Below, one piece after another: positions 45,592 through 55,600 of a stretch of 64,000 bases of DNA. A model generated the notes under the pieces. That model was not told the DNA's origin. It worked only from the letters and a program-made list of their open reading frames with translations, and made no database searches. The translations under genes were made by a program, and so were the position numbers. How positions within the stretch are numbered: position 1 is the first letter of the stretch; every line of letters starts with the position of its first letter. Location of the stretch: contig JAFRWW010000043.1 of NCBI GenBank assembly GCA_017441585.1, positions 28,962 through 92,961 on the forward strand, read 5' to 3'. The DNA is from Lachnospiraceae bacterium. GTDB taxonomy: Bacteria > Bacillota > Clostridia > Lachnospirales > Lachnospiraceae.

Positions 45592-45640
45592 AACTTTCAT
45601 TTACGAACCTCTGTATGAACATGATCAATGTTTTATTCCA

Positions 45641-47182
45641 TCATAAATTACTGTAAAAAGTATCGATATTCTCTTCGGGTAAGGTAACGGGATCCCAGCC
45701 GTAATCCTTGATGGCCGTGATATTAAGATCATTGGCGGCCACATAGTTGGACACGATCTGTGCCCTTACCTTTTCCCTTTCATCGGCATCCGCTTCCACC
45801 TTTACAAATTCATCATAGTGATCGCCGAATATCTTTTTTGCGCTGGGAGTGAAATTTGATCCGTCTTCCACCACATCCATGCCGGTGACTTCATAGCCGC
45901 CATCTTCCAGCTTCTTTACATGTATAAGACCGGGGTAAGCGCCGCCGGATACGCACTCCAGCACATCGCCGTTTTGATCATAATTCCAGATACCAAAGCA
46001 TCCGTAAACCTGTATCTCATCATCCACTGTATCCTCGGATATGATCTGCACACAGGGAATGCACACATCTGCAACATCATAGCCCTTTGACAGTTCCTTC
46101 ACCAGATATCCATACACCTCATAATAAAAAGACTCGGGACCGGGATACTCATAGGCAGGAAGCAGTGAAACCGAAGAAGTCTCATCAGGATAAGGAGCGA
46201 ACTGGAGTGAATCGATTATGGCAGCCAGGGCATCACCCACAGCCATATCCATTTCCTCATCGCCGCTTTTATGCTCGGTAAATTCAAACAGAAGATAACC
46301 ATCCATATAATCCCTGGCCATGGCTGACATATAAAGGCCGGAGCCTTCACCTGCGGAATTTGAATCCGCGTAATATCCCTTTACATCCTCGGTTCCCGGG
46401 AAAGTGATCTCTGAAGTGGTGGCCTTGTCGCCATAGCTCTTTGCCAGATCTTCGATGGCAGTCTTTGCATCCTTATCCACATTATAGGAAACGCTGAGCA
46501 TATTGGTGCCGGCGCTTTCGCCTGTATACACAAAGGTGACCATGGGGGCGCCGTTGTTTACCTCGATGACCTCGGGATTATACTTAACACGCCATCCGTT
46601 GGCGTCTTCATATACAAAATCTTCGCCCTTTGCCGCATTCACATAGTTCTGTGCGCTGAAGTTATCGGGATCCTCATCCGTCATGGGAACAAAGACAAGC
46701 TCACGCTCTGGAACATCCTCAAAGTATCCCATGACCGCGCCATTTTCCACTGAACTTACAATAAATACATCAGCTTCTTCACCCTCTCCTCCGAAGGTGA
46801 AGCTGATCTTACCATCACTTTGCTCACAGGAGAAAGGCAGACCGATGCCGTTATTTCCATCCTCAGTATATCCTGATGCTTCATCATGGAATATATAAAA
46901 ATAATCCATGGGAGGGTTCTCGGCCTCAGTAGAATAATTAGCATACACGCCCTTTGTAATATAGGGTGCAGCGGGTAGTCCTTCCGTATCCTTATTATCA
47001 TCTGCAGCAGGGGCAGGCTCCGCCTCAGTCTGAGAGCTCTCCTTGGCGCTCTCCTTGGCGCTCTCCTGTGTCGCAGGCTGTGGCTCACTTTCTGCCTTTT
47101 TACCGGCACATGCACTCATGCTCATGGTCAGTACAGCAAAAGATGCTATAACCATCATGTTTCTTACTGTTCTTATTTTCAT
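45641..47182 (-). CDS. Secreted lipoprotein of unknown function
   Basis: A 513-residue lipoprotein: signal peptide about 1-24 with lipobox MSAC, then an acidic Ser/Glu/Ala/Pro-rich linker (about 30-65, ESAKESAKESSQTEAEP). The rest is a soluble extracytoplasmic part with two apparent segments. One (about 65-330) contains VFVPMTDEDPDNFSAQNYVN and many aromatic residues; the second (about 335-513) begins SLLPAYEYPGPESFYYEV. I recognise no enzyme motif or binding domain; homologues are likely lineage-specific. Monocistronic: its own promoter lies upstream and the bidirectional terminator follows. Confidence 0.85.
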   Translation of the reverse strand: MKIRTVRNMMVIASFAVLTMSMSACAGKKAESEPQPATQESAKESAKESSQTEAEPAPAADDNKDTEGLPAAPYITKGVYANYSTEAENPPMDYFYIFHDEASGYTEDGNNGIGLPFSCEQSDGKISFTFGGEGEEADVFIVSSVENGAVMGYFEDVPERELVFVPMTDEDPDNFSAQNYVNAAKGEDFVYEDANGWRVKYNPEVIEVNNGAPMVTFVYTGESAGTNMLSVSYNVDKDAKTAIEDLAKSYGDKATTSEITFPGTEDVKGYYADSNSAGEGSGLYMSAMARDYMDGYLLFEFTEHKSGDEEMDMAVGDALAAIIDSLQFAPYPDETSSVSLLPAYEYPGPESFYYEVYGYLVKELSKGYDVADVCIPCVQIISEDTVDDEIQVYGCFGIWNYDQNGDVLECVSGGAYPGLIHVKKLEDGGYEVTGMDVVEDGSNFTPSAKKIFGDHYDEFVKVEADADEREKVRAQIVSNYVAANDLNITAIKDYGWDPVTLPEENIDTFYSNL

Positions 47183-47221
47183 TACCCAACCTCTTTCTTA
47201 TTTTTATAAACCTCTATACTC

Positions 47222-47246
47222 TATAATATATAACTATTTATGTCAA
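47222..47246 (-). promoter_or_regulatory. Promoter of the 513-residue lipoprotein gene
   Basis: TTGACA on the minus strand (47241-47246) is followed by an AT-rich stretch TATATATTATAGAG holding the -10 (TATAGA or TAGAGT; the exact hexamer is unclear). The start codon is about 40 nt further on, after RBS AAGAGGTTGGG. Confidence 0.55.
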
Positions 47247-47276
47247 CCATTTTTTCTACACAGATTCCATCATAAT

Positions 47277-49631
47277 TTAAACACATCCCATCATCATACC
47301 CACCAGTCGTATGAGCCAGGCTGCGAACCAGGCCACGGCACACTGCCATATTACCAGATATACCGCCCACTTCACTCCCAGCTCGCTTTTCACGCTGGCC
47401 ACCGCGGCCACACAGGGAGTATAAAGAAGGCTGAACACAAGAAGAGCTGCGGCGCTTAAAGGGCTCATGGCCGCCGTCATTCCTCCCTGCTCATTAAAGA
47501 GTACCTGCAGCACGGACACCACGCTTTCCTTGGCCATAAAACCGCTTATGAGTGAGGATACTATACGCCAGTCTCCAAGGCCCAGAGGCGCCATGAGCGG
47601 CGCGAACATCCCCGAGAAGGCTGCCAGCATACTGGAATGAGACTCGGCCTCAGGAAGCATGTTAAATCTGAAATCAAAGCTTTTTAAGACCCATACCACG
47701 ATGGTGGCTATCAAGATGACGGAAAACGCCCTCTGAAGGAAATCCTTTGACTTCTCCCATAAAAGCTGCAGGGTATTCCTGACAGTAGGCATGCGATAAT
47801 TCGGCAGTTCCATGACAAAGGGTACAGCCTCGCCCTTAAACAGAAACCTTTTATAAATGAATGCGATGATTATCCCCCACAATATACCAAACAGGTATAA
47901 TCCGATCATTATAAGCGCCTTATGACTGCTGAAAAATGAATCTACGAAAAAAGCGTAGATGGGAAGCTTTGCGGTACAGCTCATAAATGGCGTGAGCAAA
48001 ATAGTCATCTTGCGGTCTCTCTCGCTGGGCAGGGTGCGGGTGGACATCACCGCGGGAACAGTACATCCGAAGCCGATCAAAAGGGGCACCATACTGCGCC
48101 CCGACAGTCCCAGTTTTCTAAGCAGCTTATCCATCACAAAGGCCACACGTGCTATATATCCGCTGTCTTCAAGGATCGACAGGAAAAAGAACATGGTGAC
48201 GATTATGGGGAGAAAGCTTAATACGCTTCCCACGCCTTCAAAGATGCCGCCGATCACCAAAGAGTGCAGGGCTTCATTGACTCCGCCTTTGACCATGGCA
48301 TTATCCATCATCTTTGTGACAGCGTCGATCCCCATGGCCAGTAAATCCTGAAGCCAGGCTCCTATCACATTAAAGGTCAGGAAAAACACCAGTCCCATCA
48401 CTCCTATAAAGACGGGAATGGCGGAATATTTGCCGGTGAGCAGCCGGTCTATCTTACGGCTTCTCATATGTTCCCTGCTCTCATGGGGCTTGGTGACACA
48501 CTCATCGCAGACCTTCATGATGAATGAAAATCGCATATCCGCGATGGCGGCGCTCCTGTCAAGGCCGCGCTCCTTTTCCATCTGCAAAGTGATATGCTCC
48601 AGCATCTCTAGCTCATTTTCATCAAGGCCAAGCTTATTTATGATCAGTTCATCACCCTCTATGACCTTGCTTGCGGCAAAGCGCACGGGAATACCGGCCG
48701 CCCTGGCATGATCCTCCGTCAGATGGATTACCGCATGGAGGCACCGGTGTACTGCTCCGCCGTGATCATTCTCATCGCAGAAATCCTTTCTGGTAGGTTT
48801 CTCCTGATACTTTGCCACGTGGACCGCATGCTCCACCAGCTCGCTGACTCCGTGATTTTTAGCTGCCGAGATAGGTACCACCGGCACCCCAAGCAAGGCT
48901 TCCATGGCGTTCACATCCACCGAGCCGCCGTTTCCGGTCATCTCATCCATCATATTGAGAGCCACCACCACGGGGATTCCCATTTCCAGAAGCTGCATTG
49001 TAAGATAAAGATTTCTCTCTATATTTGTGGCGTCCACTATATTGATGATGCCCTTTGGCTTTTCATTGAGCACAAAATCACGGGACACCAGTTCCTCACT
49101 GGAATAAGGCGACATGGAATAGATGCCGGGCAGATCCGTGATCAGGGTGTTTGGCTGACCTAAAATGGGCCCGTCCTTTCGATCCACAGTCACTCCGGGG
49201 AAATTACCCACATGCTGCTTCGAACCTGTCAGCTGATTAAAAAGGGTGGTCTTTCCGCTGTTCTGATTGCCCACCAAGGCAAAGGTCAGAACTTCACTCT
49301 CAGGAAGAGGTTTATTACTGCCCTTGGGATGGAACTTACCCCCCTCACCTAAACCCGGATGTTCTTTTTTCTTTTGGGAGCGGCTCTTTTTTGAAGATTC
49401 CCCTTCTTCCACCGGCTCCACTTCTATCTGCGCAGCATCCGCAAGCCTTAAGGTAAGTTCATATCCACGTATGTTTATCTCCATGGGATCTCCCATGGGA
49501 GCGAACTTGACTATGCTTACCTTTGTGCCGGGAATGATCCCCATATCAAGAAAGTGCTGGCGCAGAGCGCCGGCACCTCCCACCTGTGTCACTAAAGCCT
49601 TATCTCCAATTTTTAAATCCTTAAGAGTCAT
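47277..49631 (-). CDS. feoB: Ferrous iron transporter, FeoA-FeoB fusion
   Basis: A 784-residue fusion. FeoA SH3-like domain (about 1-75: LKIGDKALVTQVGGAGALRQ, MGIIPGTKVSIVKFAPMGDP), a charged linker (about 80-108, SSKKSRSQKKKEH), then the FeoB G domain with G1 GNQNSGKTTLFNQLTG (near 118), FPGVTVDR, DLPGIYSM and NMMDE. The C-terminal membrane domain has about eight helices and the conserved FGCTVPAVMSTRTL. It imports Fe2+ under anaerobic conditions. I place the start at the ATG at 49631 (MTLKDL); an in-frame TTG two codons earlier is also possible. It starts about 28 nt after the end of the protease gene and may be cotranscribed with it or have its own promoter in the protease 3' end. Confidence 0.95.
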   Translation of the reverse strand: MTLKDLKIGDKALVTQVGGAGALRQHFLDMGIIPGTKVSIVKFAPMGDPMEINIRGYELTLRLADAAQIEVEPVEEGESSKKSRSQKKKEHPGLGEGGKFHPKGSNKPLPESEVLTFALVGNQNSGKTTLFNQLTGSKQHVGNFPGVTVDRKDGPILGQPNTLITDLPGIYSMSPYSSEELVSRDFVLNEKPKGIINIVDATNIERNLYLTMQLLEMGIPVVVALNMMDEMTGNGGSVDVNAMEALLGVPVVPISAAKNHGVSELVEHAVHVAKYQEKPTRKDFCDENDHGGAVHRCLHAVIHLTEDHARAAGIPVRFAASKVIEGDELIINKLGLDENELEMLEHITLQMEKERGLDRSAAIADMRFSFIMKVCDECVTKPHESREHMRSRKIDRLLTGKYSAIPVFIGVMGLVFFLTFNVIGAWLQDLLAMGIDAVTKMMDNAMVKGGVNEALHSLVIGGIFEGVGSVLSFLPIIVTMFFFLSILEDSGYIARVAFVMDKLLRKLGLSGRSMVPLLIGFGCTVPAVMSTRTLPSERDRKMTILLTPFMSCTAKLPIYAFFVDSFFSSHKALIMIGLYLFGILWGIIIAFIYKRFLFKGEAVPFVMELPNYRMPTVRNTLQLLWEKSKDFLQRAFSVILIATIVVWVLKSFDFRFNMLPEAESHSSMLAAFSGMFAPLMAPLGLGDWRIVSSLISGFMAKESVVSVLQVLFNEQGGMTAAMSPLSAAALLVFSLLYTPCVAAVASVKSELGVKWAVYLVIWQCAVAWFAAWLIRLVGMMMGCV

Positions 49632-49658
49632 GTTCAATATCTCTTTTCCAAATATTAT

Positions 49659-52600
49659 TTACAGATCCCATACCTTTACCTTAAACTTTACCTTGGCGGC
49701 ATTTTTACCGGTTCCGTAATATGCGATTATGGTAGTCTTGCCTTCGGATACGGGAGTGATCATTCCGGTCTTCTCATCAACCTTAGCCACTTCGGGCTTT
49801 GAGCTTTCCCATCTGTCAGGCGTCAGAGCACCGTCTTCTATGTTAAGCTTACCGTCAATGATTCCTTCCGAGATCACTGCATCAATAGTCTTTTCCACCA
49901 CCCGGGTCGAATCGGCCTTTAAGGTTATGATCTCCTTAGGCACCCAGACCTTGTTTTCCTTATCACAGGCGATAATGGTGATATCTCCGGGCTTTTTCGG
50001 AGTTATGAGCATGGTCTTTTTGCTGACCTTAGCATAGCCCTTAGGATACACCATATATTTTTTATGGACTCCCACATAGGCGGATACATCCAGCTTCTGC
50101 TTTACCGCAACATCATTATTGAAAGTGACGGTCTTTACTTGTGTGCCATCCACAGTATCCATGGATACGGTTACATCGCTCTTAGCGGTAGAACTTGAAC
50201 TGTCTTTTTCGCTGCTGGAGGATGAACTGTCCTTTTGGCTGCTTGAAGAAGAACTGTCCTTTGTACTGCTTGAGGATGAGCTGTCTTTTCCGCTGCTTGA
50301 AGAACTGTCTTTATCACTGCTTGAAGAAGAACTGTCCTTACCGCTGCTGGAGGATGAACTGTCCTTACCGCTGCTGGATGAGTCATCCTTTTTCTCAAGG
50401 ATGGTAAGGGTACCGGTTTCATAAGTAACTGCATAATTACCCTGAATGGCATCACCTTCCGGCGTAATGGTATATGTGCCCGGAGTCTCACCTCCTTCAC
50501 GGGAGAAGGCATATTCAAGCTTATTATCTGAAACGCTTCCTATAAGTCCCGTAACCGTAGCCGTAAACGTAGGATCATCATCACCTTCAGTCTTTGATCT
50601 ATCATCAGCCTTTACGGTCACGGATGCAGGATCTATGATAACTGTCGCTTCACCGTAATAATCCTCATAACCCTTAGCCGATATCACAAAGGACACACTA
50701 AGGGTTCCTGCATCGGTTATCACAGGCGCATCGGTCTTTTCAAATACGCCGGACTCATTTTCATATTTGATGGTATATCCGTCAGCCGGCTCATCAATCC
50801 TAAGACCGATACCATGTGCCATTCCGTCATAGGTAGTCCTAATGGTATCAACGGTAACATCCATTGTTTTGATCTCTTCCACGATATACCAGTTGACAGT
50901 GGCTTCATCCTTATAATTTCCTTTACCGGTCACAGTAACAGTGTAGTCACCTATGGCCTTTCCTGACATATTACCGGAAACCGTATAATCCGTATCCGGA
51001 TCAAGCAACACTCCGTCATGCGTTTCCACCTTAATGAGATTTACTGTTTTTAATGTTTCATCATATATAAACTGCGTTTGATCAAGAATAACTGCTGCAT
51101 CCGTGATGGATTTTTGAGTAATGACAAATTTCACTCCCGAAGTAACCGTTATATCATAATTTTCAGACGTCAGATTGTCATCCGACATCTCATACTCTCC
51201 CACATTTTCACCGGTTTCCCTCATAAGGCAGCCGCTGATGACAGCTTTAGTATCATTGCCAACAAGGCCTGACACAGCATATGTAAGTTCGGGATCATCC
51301 TCACCAAACACCTTGGACTGCCCCTCATCGGGAGTTACGGTCAAAGCAATCTTATTTATCTTTGAAGTAAGCTTTGCAGTTCCCAGACTGTTATGATTCT
51401 TATCCCCGGTAAATCTCCACCAGACATCATAATCACCAGCGTTCATACCGGTAGGAACAGATGTGCTCCACTTTTTATTATCAATACTGTATTCGAAGAT
51501 TCCGTCATCGGATTCGCCTTCCGCTAAGAGATCCTGATAGGTTCCGTCATAATCCAGGGTACGCGCTGCAGGCTCTGTCACATCGGCGTCTGCCGGATTA
51601 ACCGTAATGATCGCCCATCCCTCATAGGGCTCGTAATTATCAGCGTTGACCTTATAATAAACAGTAAGGGTTCCGGCATCTGTAATAGTAGGGCAATCAT
51701 CGAGATTATAAGTCCCTTCCTTCGTACCATACTTTATCTCATATCCATCCGCAGGATCCGTTACAACAACGTTAATTCCGTAAGACGAACCATCATATGT
51801 CTCTGTGACATCCTCGGCAGCAACAGTCATGGGCTTATCCGTGATGGCCCATTTTGCCGTGGCTGTGCCGGAATAGTTCCCCTTACCTGTAACGATAACG
51901 GTATAACTGCCCTTATTTACCCCTGAAACATCTCCGGAGATTTCATAATCATCAGAACCAAGCACAGTCTGGTCAGTCAGTTTCACACCGGTTACCACAA
52001 CCGACTGCTCTGAGCCGTTATACTCAAGCTGTGACTTTTCGAGCATAACCCTGGCCCCCGTGATCGCCTTGGGAGTAATGGCAAATTTCACTCCCGAGGT
52101 AACCGTTATATCATAGTTATCAGACGTCAGATTGTCGTTCGATATTTCATACTCTCCGACATTTTCACCGGTTTCTCTCTTCAAAGAACCGCTGATGACA
52201 TCTTCGGTATCCCGGCCTGCAAGACCGGTCACGGTATATGTAAGAGCCGAGTCATCAAAGCCAAACACCTTTGACTGTCCGGCATCGGGAGTTACGGTCA
52301 AAGCTTTCTTATTTATCTTTGACGTAAGCTTTGTGCTGCCAAGACTGTTATGATTCTTATCACCTGTAAATCTCCACCATACATCATAAGTTCCTACATC
52401 TTTACCGGTGGGAACAGTTGTACTCCATTTACTGTTATCGGTGCTATATTCGATGGTTCCGTCATCAGAATTACCTTCTGAAACCAGTCCCTGATCGGTT
52501 CCGGCATAATCCAATGTGAGAGCAGCAGGCGCTGTCAGATCGGCGTCCGCGGTATTGATCTTAATGGTTGCAGCGCCCGTAAAGTCCTCGTAGTTTGCGG

Positions 52601-52673
52601 CGCTGACCTTATAATAAACAGTGAGGGTACCGACATCCGAAATAGTCGGACAGGAATTCAGATTATATCTTCC
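49659..52673 (-). pseudogene. 3' part of the giant surface protease gene, cut off by an in-frame stop
   Basis: This 1005-codon region continues in the same frame directly after the stop at 52674-52676 and has no ribosome binding site or signal peptide of its own. It contains further MBG/YDG-type repeats (GKGNYSGTATAKW; EDVTETYDGSSYGINVV), a 60-residue Ser-rich linker of KDSSSSS repeats (complement of about 50200-50390) and a C-terminal Ig-like domain ending KVKFKVKVWDL. The residues just after the stop (GRYNLNSCPTI) match the internal repeat (EGTYNLDDCPTI), so the reading frame was once continuous. An ATG at 52514 (MDYAGTDQG) lies inside a repeat and is unlikely to be a real start. Confidence 0.8.
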
Positions 52674-55600
52674 TTATCTGGTACCATACTTTATCTCATA
52701 TCCCTGATAAGGCTCAAGGACGAGCACATCAATGCCATGGTCAAAACCATCATAAGTTTCTTCCACATCTTCTGCCGTAACAGACATGGAAAGCTTCCTT
52801 ATATTGGCTGTCACATAAGATGGCTGGGCCGACAGCATATAATTGTCCTTATCATCACCGCCAAGTTCAAAGTTTTCAAAGTAAACTCTTATATTCTCGC
52901 CTGCATCTGCGCTTACAAAGTAAGCAGATCCGGGTGCAACAAAAAGGTCATCACCTTCTATCTTCCCCTCAAGGGCTGCGTCTCCCGTAATGAGCGCATC
53001 CTTTGTTCCGTCATAGTATTTATCATCTGCATACAATCCACTGATGGTAACAGGTCTTTTCTCTATTTCGTAGCTGCATGTAAGCGATTCGGGCAGTTCA
53101 TAATTATCATTATCAAGCCCTGTAACGGAAGCTGTGTACGTACCTGCATTTGTCTTGGCACCATCCACGGTCAGGTTACATTCATCCTCTCCCACAAGAC
53201 CTGTGGCTGTGGCTGTAGGAGCTTTCACAGTCTTATCGTAGGTAAATTTCGTATCACTCCAGCTGATACCTATGGTCTTTTTATCCACCTTCAGCACAAA
53301 AGAGGCAGATCCGGGGGCATAATCTGAAGTTTCCGCAGCATTGGCGGTTATGGTCACCTCACCCGCGCCCACGATATGTATTTTTCCGTCACTTTGTCCG
53401 ACCGTAGCCACGCTTGTATCACTGCTTGAATAAGTTATCTCACCTTCGCCCAAAGCACTTACGTAAAAATCTCTGTTCCCGTAGGTTTTTGAAACTATGC
53501 TTGTAGTAGGGCTGATAAATGTAACTTTCTGTTCAGGCTTATCAAGCACAGTCACTGTCACGGTTATGGTATAATCTTCATAGTTTTTACCGCCGTCAAC
53601 CAAAAGAGTCACTATAGCGCTCTTTCCGACTTTATTCTTATCATTGACAAAGGTAAAACTCAATACATTATTGGTGATCGTCGGCGTCCGGTACAAAATA
53701 CAATCTGCGTCCGTGACGCTTATGCCATTTGCCTTGATACTTCCTCCGGCTGCGATATATTCCGACAGATCCACATTTCCACTCTGTCCATAATTCACAC
53801 TGCCCTGAGCCGTTTGATCACTGCTGTCTGCCTTTGCTATTGTAAAGCTGACCATATTGTCCGCAGGAAGCCGGTAATTGGTGTTGGAAAGGGAAGATGC
53901 CGTCGCAGTATAATTACCGGCATCTTTCTGAGCTCCGGTGACAGTCACCGTACAGTTATCCGAAGCCAGTACACCCGTGAGAGTGACAGAGGGAATATGG
54001 GACTTTCCATCATAATCAAACTCCGTATTTTCCCAGTTAAGTCCCACAGTCTTGGGATTGACAGTCAGCACCCAGTCATCATCGGTAAGTTCCGTGGCTG
54101 TATAATACGTAGTATCCTTCGTATTTATCTTTATCTTATAATCATCTGCATAAACAGGCAGATCGGCGCTGTAAGATGACACTCTGCCGTTAGTGATCTT
54201 GCCATAATATACATCATAGCCTTTGTTTTCAGTCTCCTCATCAGAGCTTACGATACCGGCGCTGTGTCCCTGTCCGTCATATGTAGCAATCTTGTCACTC
54301 AGTGTGAACAGTGAAACATCTGCTGGGCCGGGATCAAGGGTTGTAAACCAGGAGTTGCTTCCGCTTGTACCACTAGTATAATAGTCCGTATAAGCGCAGA
54401 CAAAAACAGCATGTGACGTTTTCGGCATAAAACAATTCAGGGTATATGTCGTATTTTCGGCATCTATCCTGTCAAGTTCTGAATATCTTCCTGCATAAGG
54501 ATCATATTCCTTTATAAGATATCCCTGGGCACCTCTGATGGCAGACCATGACAGGGTCGCCCCACGCTGAGTTATATTACTTATGGTAAGATCTTTCACG
54601 AGATCCAAAGGAATCGCTATAGATGCAGTGTATGAAAGACCCTGATCATCCCTCATAACATTAGACCTGCATGCATGCACCTGATAAGAATATCTCGGTC
54701 CCGGAAGAACGTCTTCATCTGTATAAGTCAGAGCGTCCTCTACTAAAGCTAAGGGTTCATACTGGGCAGTACTGTATTCTAATCTGTAAACAGCATAATA
54801 TTTAACACCCGAAGCTGCCTCCCAGTTCACTTTTATTGATCCGTTTTCATAAGTAGGCTGACCTAAAACGACAGTCGGAAGCCCCGTATATGAACGCACC
54901 ACTTCAGAGTCAATAGAATCGTTATCATATCCAAACTTATAATATACCGCAGCCACCTTAAAATAATACTCAACCGATGAGTCAAGATCCCAAACAGTTT
55001 TTTCACTGTAGGTAGTAATACCAACATTTGTATAATTAATTCCGTCTTCACTTTTATATACATTGTAGTATGCGGCTTCATCTGTTCCATCCCATGAAAG
55101 TTTGACAGAAGTTTCTGAATATGGAACAGCCTTTAGATTGGTAACAGCGCTTCCCTGTCCGCTTTCCGTTTTAAATGTAACTCTTTCGGCGTCACTTAAA
55201 GTCCTATTATCGCCGTCTTCCACATATGATCTTACCTCAACCCAAAACTCCTGGCCGGGATTGAGATGATTTAACCGCGCTTCATTAGCGGTTAATGTAT
55301 CAGGACCATAATAACTGGTGCCAGTACCATATTTATATTCATATCCGTCGCAGTTTTCCAGGGCATCCCACCTGATGTCAGCAGTATATTTTCCCACTTT
55401 AACTATCTCTACTTTGGGTATTGCCGCATTAGTCCTGGCCGAAACGACGTAAGAAACACCGGCGTCAAATCTCGAGCCATTCTTTATGGGATAAACCTTA
55501 TAGTAATATACGGTTCCGGCATACAGATTGCTATGCTTATACTGCCTTTCTGAGGCTGAAGTTTTCCCCACCATTGTATAGGTTCCGTTCTCCGATTCTG

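Noticed and set aside
49659..52514. Separate secreted repeat protein starting at 52514
   Set aside because: No signal peptide or ribosome site; the frame is continuous with the protease upstream apart from one stop codon.
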